From NCBI RefSeq assembly GCF_040115645.1, contig NW_027096008.1:1550001-1614000 (forward strand): DNA of 64,000 nucleotides, in the 5' to 3' direction. A program made the translations under genes and the position numbers. The stretch comes from Euwallacea fornicatus. Its lineage: Eukaryota > Arthropoda > Insecta > Coleoptera > Curculionidae. Positions 13,201 through 26,224 of the stretch are shown here, one piece after another. The notes below the pieces were generated by a model that was not told the origin of the DNA, did not search any database, and saw nothing but the letters and a program-made list of their open reading frames with translations. Positions within the stretch are counted from its first letter, which is position 1. Each line of letters begins with the position of its first letter.

Positions 13201-14608
13201 TTTTGAATATGTCACAACACATCATGATTGCATCTTGTTGAATTTCCAAGAAAAATAGTACTTTATGTGCTCAAACACACAACTTTTGTGACTTTTCAAA
13301 CTTTGAAGCTCGATAGCTTTGGCAAATGTGGACCAAATTTGTTAACCAAAGTGTCAAATTAATCAGCTCGACGAGATCTTTAAAATGACACAACAATTCA
13401 TGATTGCATCTTGTTGAATTTCCAAGAAAAATAGTACTTTATGTGCTCAAACACACAACTTTTGTGACTTTTCCAATTTTGAAGCTCGATAACTTCTGCA
13501 AATGTGGACCAAATTTGTTAACCAAAGTGTCAAATTCACCAGCTCGACGAGGTCTTTAAAATGACACAACAATTCATGATTGCATCTTGTTGAATTTCCA
13601 AGAAAAATAGTACTTTATGTGCTCAAACACACAACTTTTGTGACTTTTCCAATTTTGAAGCTCGATAACTTCGGCAAATGTGGACCAAATTTGTTAACCA
13701 AAGTGTCAAATTCACCAGCTCGACGAGGTCTTTAAAATGACACAACAATTCATGATTGCATCTTGTTGAATTTCCAAGAAAAATAGTACTTTATGTGCTC
13801 AAACACACAACTTTTGTGACTTTTCAAACTTTGAAGCTCGATAGCTTTGGCAAATGTGGACCAAATTTGTTAACCAAAGTGTCAAATTAATCAGCTCGAC
13901 GAGATCTTTAAAATGACACAACAATTCATGATTGCATCTTGTTGAATTTCCAAGAAAAATAGTACTTTATGTGCTCAAACACACAACTTTTGTGACTTTT
14001 CCAATTTTGAAGCTCGATAGCTTCGGCAAATGAGGACCAAATTTGTTAAACAGAGTGTAAAATTAATCAGCTCGACGAGATTTTGAATATGTCACAACAC
14101 ATCATGATTGCATCTTGTTGAATTTCCAAGAAAAATAGTACTTTATGTGCTCAAACACACAACTTTTGTGACTTTTCAAACTTTGAAGCTCGATAGCTTC
14201 GGCAAATGAAGACCAAATTTGTTAAACAAAGTGTCAAATTAATCAGCTCGACGAGATTTTGAAGATGTCACAACACATCATGATTGCATCTTGTTGAATT
14301 TCCAAGAAAAATAGTACTTTATGTGCTCAAACACACAACTTTTGTGACTTTTCCAATTTTGAAGCTCGATAAATTTGGCAAATGTGGACCAAATTTGTTA
14401 ACCAAAGTGTCAAATTAATCATCTCGACGAGATCTTTAAAATGACACAACAATTCATGATTGCATCTTGTTGAATTTCCAAGAAAAATAGTACTTTATGT
14501 GCTCAAACACACAACTTTTGTGACTTTTCCAATTTTGAAGCTCGATAACTTCGGCAAATGTGGACCAAATTTGTTAACCAAAGTGTCAAATTCATCAGCT
14601 CGACGAGA
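13201..14608 (+). repeat. Eight-monomer block, second copy
   Basis: This block matches 9857-11264 unit by unit. It overlaps another duplication: 14081-14960 matches 11793-12672 at 2,288 bp. The segment is therefore a mosaic assembled from two different source blocks, which dates the two exchanges relative to each other only if one breakpoint can be shown to cut the other. Confidence 0.8.
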
Positions 14609-16544
14609 TCTTTAAAATGACACAACAATTCATGATTGCATCTTGTTGAATTTCCAAGAAAAATAGTACTTTATGTGCTCAAACACACAACTTTTGTGAC
14701 TTTTCAAACTTTGAAGCTCGATAGCTTCGGCAAATGAGGACCAAATTTGTTAAACAGAGTGTAAAATTAATCAGCTCGACGAGATTTTGAAGATGTCACA
14801 ACACATCATGATTGCATCTTGTTGAATTTCCAAGAAAAATAGTACTTTATGTGCTCAAACACACAACTTTTGTGACTTTTCCAATTTTGAAGCTCGATAA
14901 ATTTGGCAAATGTGGACCAAATTTGTTAACCAAAGTGTCAAATTAATCAGCTCGACGAGATTTTGAATATGTCACAACACATCATGATTGCATCTTGTTG
15001 AATTTCCAAGAAAAATAGTACTTTATGTGCTCAAACACACAACTTTTGTGACTTTTCAAACTTTGAAGCTCGATAACTTCGGCAAATGTGGAACAAATTT
15101 CTTAAACAAAGTGTCAAATTAATCAGCTCGACGAGATCTTTAAAATGACACAACATTTCATGATTGCATCTTGTTGAATTTCCAAGAAAAATAGTACTTT
15201 ATGTGCTCAAACACACAAGTTTGGTGACTTTTCCAAATTTGAAGCTCGATAACTTTGGCAAATGTGGACCAAATTTGTTAAACAAAGTGTCAAATTAATC
15301 AGCTCGACGAGATTTTGAATATGTCACAACACATCATGATTGCATCTTGTTGAATTTCCAAGAAAAATAGTACTTTATGTGCTCAAACACACAACTTTTG
15401 TGACTTTTCAAACTTTGAAGCTCGATAGCTTTGGCAAATGTGGACCAAATTTGTTAACCAAAGTGTCACATTAATCAGCTCGACGAGATCTTTAAAATGA
15501 CACAACAATTCATGATTGCATCTTGTTGAATTTCCAAGAAAAATAGTACTTTATGTGCTCAAACACACAACTTTTGTGACTTTTCCAATTTTGAAGCTCG
15601 ATAACTTCGGCAAATGAGGACCAAATTTGTTAAACAAAGTGTCAAATTAATCAGCTCGACGAGATTTTGAATATGTCACAACACATCATGATTGCATCTT
15701 GTTGAATTTCCAAGAAAAATAGTACTTTATGTGCTCAAACACACAACTTTTGTGACTTTTCAAACTTTGAAGCTCGATAGCTTCGGCAAATGAGGACCAA
15801 ATTTGTTAAACAGAGTGTAAAATTAATCAGCTCGACGAGATTTTGAATATGTCACAACACATCATGATTGCATTTTGTTGAATTTCCAAGAAAAATAGTA
15901 CTTTATGTGCTCAAACACACAACTTTTGTGACTTTTCAAACTTTGAAGCTCGATAGCTTCGGCAAATGAAGACCAAATTTGTTAAACAAAGTGTCAAATT
16001 AATCAGCTCGACGAGATTTTGAAGATGTCACAACACATCATGATTGCATCTTGTTGAATTTCCAAGAAAAATAGTACTTTATGTGCTCAAACACACAACT
16101 TTTGTGACTTTTCCAATTTTGAAGCTCGATAAATTTGGCAAATGTGGACCAAATTTGTTAACCAAAGTGTCAAATTAATCATCTCGACGAGATCTTTAAA
16201 ATGACACAACAATTCATGATTGCATCTTGTTGAATTTCCAAGAAAAATAGTACTTTATGTGCTCAAACACACAACTTTTGTGACTTTTCCAATTTTGAAG
16301 CTCGATAACTTTGGCAAATGTGGACCAAATTTGTTAAACAAAGTGTCAAATTAATCAGCTCGACGAGATTTTGAATATGTCACAACACATCATGATTGCA
16401 TCTTGTTGAATTTCCAAGAAAAATAGTACTTTATGTGCTCAAACACACAACTTTTGTGACTTTTCAAACTTTGAAGCTCGATAGCTTTGGCAAATGTGGA
16501 CCAAATTTGTTAACCAAAGTGTCAAATTAATCAGCTCGACGAGA

Positions 16545-17952
16545 TCTTTAAAATGACACAACAATTCATGATTGCATCTTGTTGAATTTCCAAGAAAAAT
16601 AGTACTTTATGTGCTCAAACACACAACTTTTGTGACTTTTCAAACTTTGAAGCTCGATAACTTCGGCAAATGTGGAACAAATTTCTTAAACAAAGTGTCA
16701 AATTAATCATCTCGACGAGATTTTGAATATGTCACAACACATCATGATTGCATCTTGTTGAATTTCCAAGAAAAATAGTACTTTATGTGCTCAAACACAC
16801 AACTTTTGTGACTTTTCAAACTTTGAAGCTCGATAACTTCGGCAAATGTGGAACAAATTTCTTAAACAAAGTGTCAAATTAATCAGCTCGACGAGATCTT
16901 TAAAATGACACAACAATTCATGATTGCATCTTGTTGAATTTCCAAGAAAAATAGTACTTTATGTGCTCAAACACACAAGTTTTGTGACTTTTCCAAATTT
17001 GAAGCTCGATAACTTTGGCAAATGTGGACCAAATTTGTTAAACAAAGTGTCAAATTAATCAGCTCGACGAGATTTTGAATATGTCACAACACATCATGAT
17101 TGCATCTTGTTGAATTTCCAAGAAAAATAGTACTTTATGTGCTCAAACACACAACTTTTGTGACTTTTCAAACTTTGAAGCTCGATAGCTTTGGCAAATG
17201 TGGACCAAATTTGTTAACCAAAGTGTCACATTAATCAGCTCGACGAGATCTTTAAAATGACACAACAATTCATGATTGCATCTTGTTGAATTTCCAAGAA
17301 AAATAGTACTTTATGTGCTCAAACACACAACTTTTGTGACTTTTCCAATTTTGAAGCTCGATAACTTCGGCAAATGAGGACCAAATTTGTTAAACAAAGT
17401 GTCAAATTAATCAGCTCGACGAGATTTTGAATATGTCACAATACATCATGATTGCATCTTGTTGAATTTCCAAGAAAAATAGTACTTTATGTGCTCAAAC
17501 ACACAACTTTTGTGACTTTTCAAACTTTGAAGCTCGATAGCTTCGGCAAATGAGGACCAAATTTGTTAAACAGAGTGTAAAATTAATCAGCTCGACGAGA
17601 TTTTGAATATGTCACAACACATCATGATTGCATTTTGTTGAATTTCCAAGAAAAATAGTACTTTATGTGCTCAAACACACAACTTTTGTGACTTTTCAAA
17701 CTTTGAAGCTCGATAGCTTCGGCAAATGAAGACCAAATTTGTTAAACAAAGTGTCAAATTAATCAGCTCGACGAGATTTTGAATATGTCACAACACATCA
17801 TGATTGCATCTTGTTGAATTTCCAAGAAAAATAGTACTTTATGTGCTCAAACACACAACTTTTGTGACTTTTCAAACTTTGAAGCTCGATAGCTTTGGCA
17901 AATGTGGACCAAATTTGTTAACCAAAGTGTCAAATTAATCAGCTCGACGAGA
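16545..17952 (+). repeat. Eight-monomer HOR (1,408 bp), copy 1
   Basis: Unit order: GAACAAATTTC with ATCATCTCG tail; GAACAAATTTC with AATCAG tail; ACAAGTTTT; GTGTCACATT tail (17223); ATAACTTCGG with ATGAGG; CAATACATC with CAGAG (17439); GCATTTTGTTG with ATGAAG; then a plain ATAGCTTTGG unit. The same order follows directly at 17953-19360, so this is a true tandem HOR. The tags are 1,408 bp apart. Confidence 0.88.
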
Positions 17953-19360
17953 TCTTTAAAATGACACAACAATTCATGATTGCATCTTGTTGAATTTCCA
18001 AGAAAAATAGTACTTTATGTGCTCAAACACACAACTTTTGTGACTTTTCAAACTTTGAAGCTCGATAACTTCGGCAAATGTGGAACAAATTTCTTAAACA
18101 AAGTGTCAAATTAATCATCTCGACGAGATTTTGAATATGTCACAACACATCATGATTGCATCTTGTTGAATTTCCAAGAAAAATAGTACTTTATGTGCTC
18201 AAACACACAACTTTTGTGACTTTTCAAACTTTGAAGCTCGATAACTTCGGCAAATGTGGAACAAATTTCTTAAACAAAGTGTCAAATTAATCAGCTCGAC
18301 GAGATCTTTAAAATGACACAACAATTCATGATTGCATCTTGTTGAATTTCCAAGAAAAATAGTACTTTATGTGCTCAAACACACAAGTTTTGTGACTTTT
18401 CCAAATTTGAAGCTCGATAACTTTGGCAAATGTGGACCAAATTTGTTAAACAAAGTGTCAAATTAATCAGCTCGACGAGATTTTGAATATGTCACAACAC
18501 ATCATGATTGCATCTTGTTGAATTTCCAAGAAAAATAGTACTTTATGTGCTCAAACACACAACTTTTGTGACTTTTCAAACTTTGAAGCTCGATAGCTTT
18601 GGCAAATGTGGACCAAATTTGTTAACCAAAGTGTCACATTAATCAGCTCGACGAGATCTTTAAAATGACACAACAATTCATGATTGCATCTTGTTGAATT
18701 TCCAAGAAAAATAGTACTTTATGTGCTCAAACACACAACTTTTGTGACTTTTCCAATTTTGAAGCTCGATAACTTCGGCAAATGAGGACCAAATTTGTTA
18801 AACAAAGTGTCAAATTAATCAGCTCGACGAGATTTTGAATATGTCACAATACATCATGATTGCATCTTGTTGAATTTCCAAGAAAAATAGTACTTTATGT
18901 GCTCAAACACACAACTTTTGTGACTTTTCAAACTTTGAAGCTCGATAGCTTCGGCAAATGAGGACCAAATTTGTTAAACAGAGTGTAAAATTAATCAGCT
19001 CGACGAGATTTTGAATATGTCACAACACATCATGATTGCATTTTGTTGAATTTCCAAGAAAAATAGTACTTTATGTGCTCAAACACACAACTTTTGTGAC
19101 TTTTCAAACTTTGAAGCTCGATAGCTTCGGCAAATGAAGACCAAATTTGTTAAACAAAGTGTCAAATTAATCAGCTCGACGAGATTTTGAATATGTCACA
19201 ACACATCATGATTGCATCTTGTTGAATTTCCAAGAAAAATAGTACTTTATGTGCTCAAACACACAACTTTTGTGACTTTTCAAACTTTGAAGCTCGATAG
19301 CTTTGGCAAATGTGGACCAAATTTGTTAACCAAAGTGTCAAATTAATCAGCTCGACGAGA
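17953..19360 (+). repeat. Eight-monomer HOR (1,408 bp), copy 2
   Basis: Tandem copy of 16545-17952: GTGTCACATT at 18631 and CAATACATC at 18847 are both exactly 1,408 bp after their counterparts. A dispersed copy lies at 24817-26224 and a partial one at 27457-28688, so the HOR has been both tandemly and segmentally copied. Confidence 0.88.
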
Positions 19361-19381
19361 TCTTTAAAATGACACAACAAT

Positions 19382-22300
19382 TCATGATTGCATCTTGTTG
19401 AATTTCCAAGAAAAATAGTACTTTATGTGCTCAAACACACAACTTTTGTGACTTTTCAAACTTTGAAGCTCGATAGCTTTGGCAAATGTGGACCAAATTT
19501 GTTAACCAAAGTGTCAAATTAATCAGCTCGACGAGATCTTTAAAATGACACAACAATTCATGATTGCATCTTGTTGAATTTCCAAGAAAAATAGTACTTT
19601 ATGTGCTCAAACACACAACTTTTGTGACTTTTCAAACTTTGAAGCTCGATAACTTCGGCAAATGTGGAACAAATTTCTTAAACAAAGTGTCAAATTAATC
19701 ATCTCGACGAGATCTTTAAAATGACACAACAATTCATGATTGCATCTTGTTGAATTTCCAAGAAAAATAGTACTTTATGTGCTCAAACACACAACTTTTG
19801 TGACTTTTCCAATTTTGAAGCTCGATAACTTCGGCAAATGTGGACCAAATTTGTTAACCAAAGTGTCAAATTCATCAGCTCGACGAGATCTTTAAAATGA
19901 CACAACAATTCATGATTGCATCTTGTTGAATTTCCAAGAAAAATAGTACTTTATGTGCTCAAACACACAACTTTTGTGACTTTTCAAACTTTGAAGCTCG
20001 ATAACTTTGGCAAATGAGGACCAAATTTGTTAAACAAAGTGTCAAATTAATCAGCTCGACGAGATTTTGAATATGTCACAACACATCATGATTGCATCTT
20101 GTTGAATTTCCAAGAAAAATAGTACTTTATGTGCTCAAACACACAACTTTTGTGACTTTTCAAACTTTGAAGCTCGATAGCTTCGGCAAATGAGGACCAA
20201 ATTTGTTAAACAGAGTGTAAAATTAATCAGCTCGACGAGATTTTGAAGATGTCACAACACATCATGATTGCATCTTGTTGAATTTCCAAGAAAAATAGTA
20301 CTTTATGTGCTCAAACACACAACTTTTGTGACTTTTCCAATTTTGAAGCTCGATAAATTTGGCAAATGTGGACCAAATTTGTTAACCAAAGTGTCAAATT
20401 AATCAGCTCGACGAGATCTTTAAAATGACACAACAATTCATGATTGCATCTTGTTGAATTTCCAAGAAAAATAGTACTTTATGTGCTCAAACACACAAGT
20501 TTTGTGACTTTTCCAAATTTGAAGCTCGATAACTTTGGCAAATGTGGACCAAATTTGTTAAACAAAGTGTCAAATTAATCAGCTCGACGAGATTTTGAAT
20601 ATGTCACAACACATCATGATTGCATCTTGTTGAATTTCCAAGAAAAATAGTACTTTATGTGCTCAAACACACAACTTTTGTGACTTTTCAAACTTTGAAG
20701 CTCGATAGCTTTGGCAAATGTGGACCAAATTTGTTAACCAAAGTGTCAAATTAATCAGCTCGACGAGATCTTTAAAATGACACAACAATTCATGATTGCA
20801 TCTTGTTGAATTTCCAAGAAAAATAGTACTTTATGTGCTCAAACACACAACTTTTGTGACTTTTCAAACTTTGAAGCTCGATAACTTCGGCAAATGTGGA
20901 ACAAATTTCTTAAACAAAGTGTCAAATTAATCATCTTGACGAGATTTTGAATATGTCACAACACATCATGATTGCATCTTGTTGAATTTCCAAGAAAAAT
21001 AGTACTTTATGTGCTCAAACACACAACTTTTGTGACTTTTCAAACTTTGAAGCTCGATAACTTCGGCAAATGTGGACCAAATTTGTTAACCAAAGTGTCA
21101 AATTCATCAGCTCGACGAGATCTTTAAAATGACACAACAATTCATGATTGCATCTTGTTGAATTTCCAAGAAAAATAGTACTTTATGTGCTCAAACACAC
21201 AACTTTTGTGACTTTTCAAACTTTGAAGCTCGATAACTTTGGCAAATGAGGACCAAATTTGTTAAACAAAGTGTCAAATTAATCAGCTCGACGAGATTTT
21301 GAATATGTCACAACACATCATGATTGCATCTTGTTGAATTTCCAAGAAAAATAGTACTTTATGTGCTCAAACACACAACTTTTGTGACTTTTCAAACTTT
21401 GAAGCTCGATAGCTTTGGCAAATGTGGACCAAATTTGTTAACCAAAGTGTCACATTAATCAGCTCGACGAGATCTTTAAAATGACACAACAATTCATGAT
21501 TGCATCTTGTTGAATTTCCAAGAAAAATAGTACTTTATGTGCTCAAACACACAAGTTTTGTGACTTTTCCAATTTTGAAGCTCGATAACTTCGGCAAATG
21601 AGGACCAAATTTGTTAAACAAAGTGTCAAATTAATCAGCTCGACGAGATTTTGAATATGTCACAATACATCATGATTGCATCTTGTTGAATTTCCAAGAA
21701 AAATAGTACTTTATGTGCTCAAACACACAACTTTTGTGACTTTTCAAACTTTGAAGCTCGATAGCTTCGGCAAATGAGGACCAAATTTGTTAAACAGAGT
21801 GTAAAATTAATCAGCTCGACGAGATTTTGAATATGTCACAACACATCATGATTGCATTTTGTTGAATTTCCAAGAAAAATAGTACTTTATGTGCTCAAAC
21901 ACACAACTTTTGTGACTTTTCAAACTTTGAAGCTCGATAGCTTCGGCAAATGAAGACCAAATTTGTTAAACAAAGTGTCAAATTAATCAGCTCGACGAGA
22001 TTTTGAAGATGTCACAACACATCATGATTACATCTTGTTGAACTTCTAAGAAAAATAGTACTTTATGTGCTCAAACACACAACTTTTGTGACTTTTCAAA
22101 CTTTGAAGCTCGATAGCTTCGGCAAATGAGGACCAAATTTGTTAAACAGAGTGTAAAATTAATCAGCTCGACGAGATTTTGAATATGTCACAACACATCA
22201 TGATTGCATCTTGTTGAATTTCCAAGAAAAATAGTACTTTATGTGCTCAAACACACAACTTTTGTGACTTTTCAAACTTTGAAGCTCGATAGCTTCGGCA

Positions 22301-24252
22301 AATGAAGACCAAATTTGTTAACCAAAGTGTCAAATTCATCAGCTCGACGAGATCTTTAAAATGACACAACAATTCATGATTGCATCTTGTTGAATTTCCA
22401 AGAAAAATAGTACTTTATGTGCTCAAACACACAAGTTTTGTGACTTTTCCAAATTTGAAGCTCGATAACTTTGGCAAATGTGGAACAAATTTGTTAAACA
22501 AAGTGTCAAATTAATCAGCTCGACGAGATTTTGAATATGTCACAACACATCATGATTGCATCTTGTTGAATTTCCAAGAAAAATAGTACTTTATGTGCTC
22601 AAACACACAACTTTTGTGACTTTTCAAACTTTGAAGCTCGATAGCTTTGGCAAATGTGGACCAAATTTGTTAACCAAAGTGTCAAATTAATCAGCTCGAC
22701 GAGATCTTTAAAATGACACAACAATTCATGATTGCATCTTGTTGAATTTCCAAGAAAAATAGTACTTTATGTGCTCAAACACACAAGTTTTGTGACTTTT
22801 CCAAATTTGAAGCTCGATAACTTTGGCAAATGTGGACCAAATTTGTTAAACAAAGTGTCAAATTAATCAGCTCGACGAGATTTTGAATATGTCACAACAC
22901 ATCATGATTGCATCTTGTTGAATTTCCAAGAAAAATAGTACTTTATGTGCTCAAACACACAACTTTTGTGACTTTTCAAACTTTGAAGCTCGATAGCTTT
23001 GGCAAATGTGTACCAAATTTGTTAACCAAAGTGTCAAATTAATCAGCTCGACGAGATCTTTAAAATGACACAACAATTCATGATTGCATCTTGTTGAATT
23101 TCCAAGAAAAATAGTACTTTATGTGCTCAAACACACAACTTTTGTGACTTTTCAAACTTTGAAGCTCGACAGCTTTGGCAAATGTGGACCAAATTTGTTA
23201 ACCAAAGTGTCAAATTAATCAGCTCGACGAGATCTTTAAAATGACACAACAATTCATGATTGCATCTTGTTGAATTTCCAAGAAAAATAGTACTTTATGT
23301 GCTCAAACACACAACTTTTGTGACTTTTCCAATTTTGAAGCTCGATAACTTCGGCAAATGAGGACCAAATTTGTTAAACAAAGTGTCAAATTAATCAGCT
23401 CGACGAGATTTTGAATATGTCACAACACATCATGATTGCATCTTGTTGAATTTCCAAGAAAAATAGTACTTTATGTGCTCAAACACACAACTTTTGTGAC
23501 TTTTCAAACTTTGAAGCTCGATAGCTTCGGCAAATGAGGACCAAATTTGTTAAACAGAGTGTAAAATTAATCAGCTCGACGAGATTTTGAATATGTCACA
23601 ACACATCATGATTGCATCTTGTTGAATTTCCAAGAAAAATAGTACTTTATGTGCTCAAACACACAACTTTTGTGACTTTTCAAACTTTGAAGCTCGATAG
23701 CTTCGGCAAATGAGGACCAAATTTGTTAAACAGAGTGTAAAATTAATCAGCTCGACGAGATTTTGAAGATGTCACAACACATCATGATTGCATCTTGTTG
23801 AATTTCCAAGAAAAATAGTACTTTATGTGCTCAAACACACAACTTTTGTGACTTTTCCAATTTTGAAGCTCGATAAATTTGGCAAATGTGGACCAAATTT
23901 GTTAACCAAAGTGTCAAATTAATCATCTCGACGAGATCTTTAAAATGACACAACAATTCATGATTGCATCTTGTTGAATTTCCAAGAAAAATAGTACTTT
24001 ATGTGCTCAAACACACAACTTTTGTAACTTTTCCAATTTTGAAGCTCGATAACTTCGGCAAATGTGGACCAAATTTGTTAACCAAAGTGTCAAATTCATC
24101 AGCTCGACGAGATCTTTAAAATGACACAACAATTCATAATTGCATCTTGTTGAATTTCCAAGAAAAATAGTACTTTATGTGCTCAAACACACAACTTTTG
24201 TGACTTTTCAAACTTTGAAGCTCGATAACTTCGGCAAATGTGGAACAAATTT
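19382..24252 (+). repeat. 4.9-kb segmental duplication, copy 1
   Basis: About 27.7 monomers are repeated at 26070-30940, offset 38 monomers (6,688 bp). Nine rare substitutions coincide exactly at that offset, among them ACAAGTTTT with CCAATTTTG (21553), ACTTCTAAG (22043), TGTGTACC (23011), CTCGACAGC (23161), TTTTGTAAC (24019) and CATAATTG (24135). The ends are sharp: position 21 of the first monomer on the left, and CTTAAAC against GTTAACC on the right. A 173-bp stretch, 21077-21249, differs between copies. Confidence 0.9.
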
Positions 24253-24816
24253 CTTAAACAAAGTGTCAAATTAATCAGCTCGACGAGATCTTTAAAATGA
24301 CACAACAATTCATGATTGCATCTTGTTGAATTTCCAAGAAAAATAGTACTTTATGTGCTCAAACACACAAGTTTTGTGACTTTTCCAAATTTGAAGCTCG
24401 ATAGCTTCGGCAAATGAGGACCAAATTTGTTACACAAAGTGTCAAAGTAATCACCTCAACGAGATTTTGAAGATGTCACAACAAATCATGATTGCACCTT
24501 GTTGAATTTCCAAGAAAAATAGTACTTTATGTGCTCAAACACACAACTTTTGTGACTTTTCAAACTTTGAAGCTCGATAGCTTCGGCAAATGAAGACCAA
24601 ATTTGTTAAACAAAGTGTCAAATTAATCAGCTCGACGAGATTTTGAATATGTCACAACACATCATGATTGCATCTTGTTGAATTTCCAAGAAAAATAGTA
24701 CTTTATGTGCTCAAACACACAACTTTTGTGACTTTTCAAACTTTGAAGCTCGATAGCTTTGGCAAATGTGGACCAAATTTGTTAACCAAAGTGTCAAATT
24801 AATCAGCTCGACGAGA

Positions 24817-26224
24817 TCTTTAAAATGACACAACAATTCATGATTGCATCTTGTTGAATTTCCAAGAAAAATAGTACTTTATGTGCTCAAACACACAACT
24901 TTTGTGACTTTTCAAACTTTGAAGCTCGATAACTTCGGCAAATGTGGAACAAATTTCTTAAACAAAGTGTCAAATTAATCATCTCGACGAGATTTTGAAT
25001 ATGTCACAACACATCATGATTGCATCTTGTTGAATTTCCAAGAAAAATAGTACTTTATGTGCTCAAACACACAACTTTTGTGACTTTTCAAACTTTGAAG
25101 CTCGATAACTTCGGCAAATGTGGAACAAATTTCTTAAACAAAGTGTCAAATTAATCAGCTCGACGAGATCTTTAAAATGACACAACAATTCATGATTGCA
25201 TCTTGTTGAATTTCCAAGAAAAATAGTACTTTATGTGCTCAAACACACAAGTTTTGTGACTTTTCCAAATTTGAAGCTCGATAACTTTGGCAAATGTGGA
25301 CCAAATTTGTTAAACAAAGTGTCAAATTAATCAGCTCGACGAGATTTTGAATATGTCACAACACATCATGATTGCATCTTGTTGAATTTCCAAGAAAAAT
25401 AGTACTTTATGTGCTCAAACACACAACTTTTGTGACTTTTCAAACTTTGAAGCTCGATAGCTTTGGCAAATGTGGACCAAATTTGTTAACCAAAGTGTCA
25501 CATTAATCAGCTCGACGAGATCTTTAAAATGACACAACAATTCATGATTGCATCTTGTTGAATTTCCAAGAAAAATAGTACTTTATGTGCTCAAACACAC
25601 AACTTTTGTGACTTTTCCAATTTTGAAGCTCGATAACTTCGGCAAATGAGGACCAAATTTGTTAAACAAAGTGTCAAATTAATCAGCTCGACGAGATTTT
25701 GAATATGTCACAATACATCATGATTGCATCTTGTTGAATTTCCAAGAAAAATAGTACTTTATGTGCTCAAACACACAACTTTTGTGACTTTTCAAACTTT
25801 GAAGCTCGATAGCTTCGGCAAATGAGGACCAAATTTGTTAAACAGAGTGTAAAATTAATCAGCTCGACGAGATTTTGAATATGTCACAACACATCATGAT
25901 TGCATTTTGTTGAATTTCCAAGAAAAATAGTACTTTATGTGCTCAAACACACAACTTTTGTGACTTTTCAAACTTTGAAGCTCGATAGCTTCGGCAAATG
26001 AAGACCAAATTTGTTAAACAAAGTGTCAAATTAATCAGCTCGACGAGATTTTGAATATGTCACAACACATCATGATTGCATCTTGTTGAATTTCCAAGAA
26101 AAATAGTACTTTATGTGCTCAAACACACAACTTTTGTGACTTTTCAAACTTTGAAGCTCGATAGCTTTGGCAAATGTGGACCAAATTTGTTAACCAAAGT
26201 GTCAAATTAATCAGCTCGACGAGA
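24817..26224 (+). repeat. Eight-monomer HOR, dispersed copy
   Basis: Same tag order as 16545-17952 (GTGTCACATT at 25495, CAATACATC at about 25711, GCATTTTGTTG next). It separates the two copies of the 6,688-bp-spaced duplication and overlaps the start of the second, which suggests the duplicated segment was inserted into or exchanged with an array of this HOR. Confidence 0.83.
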
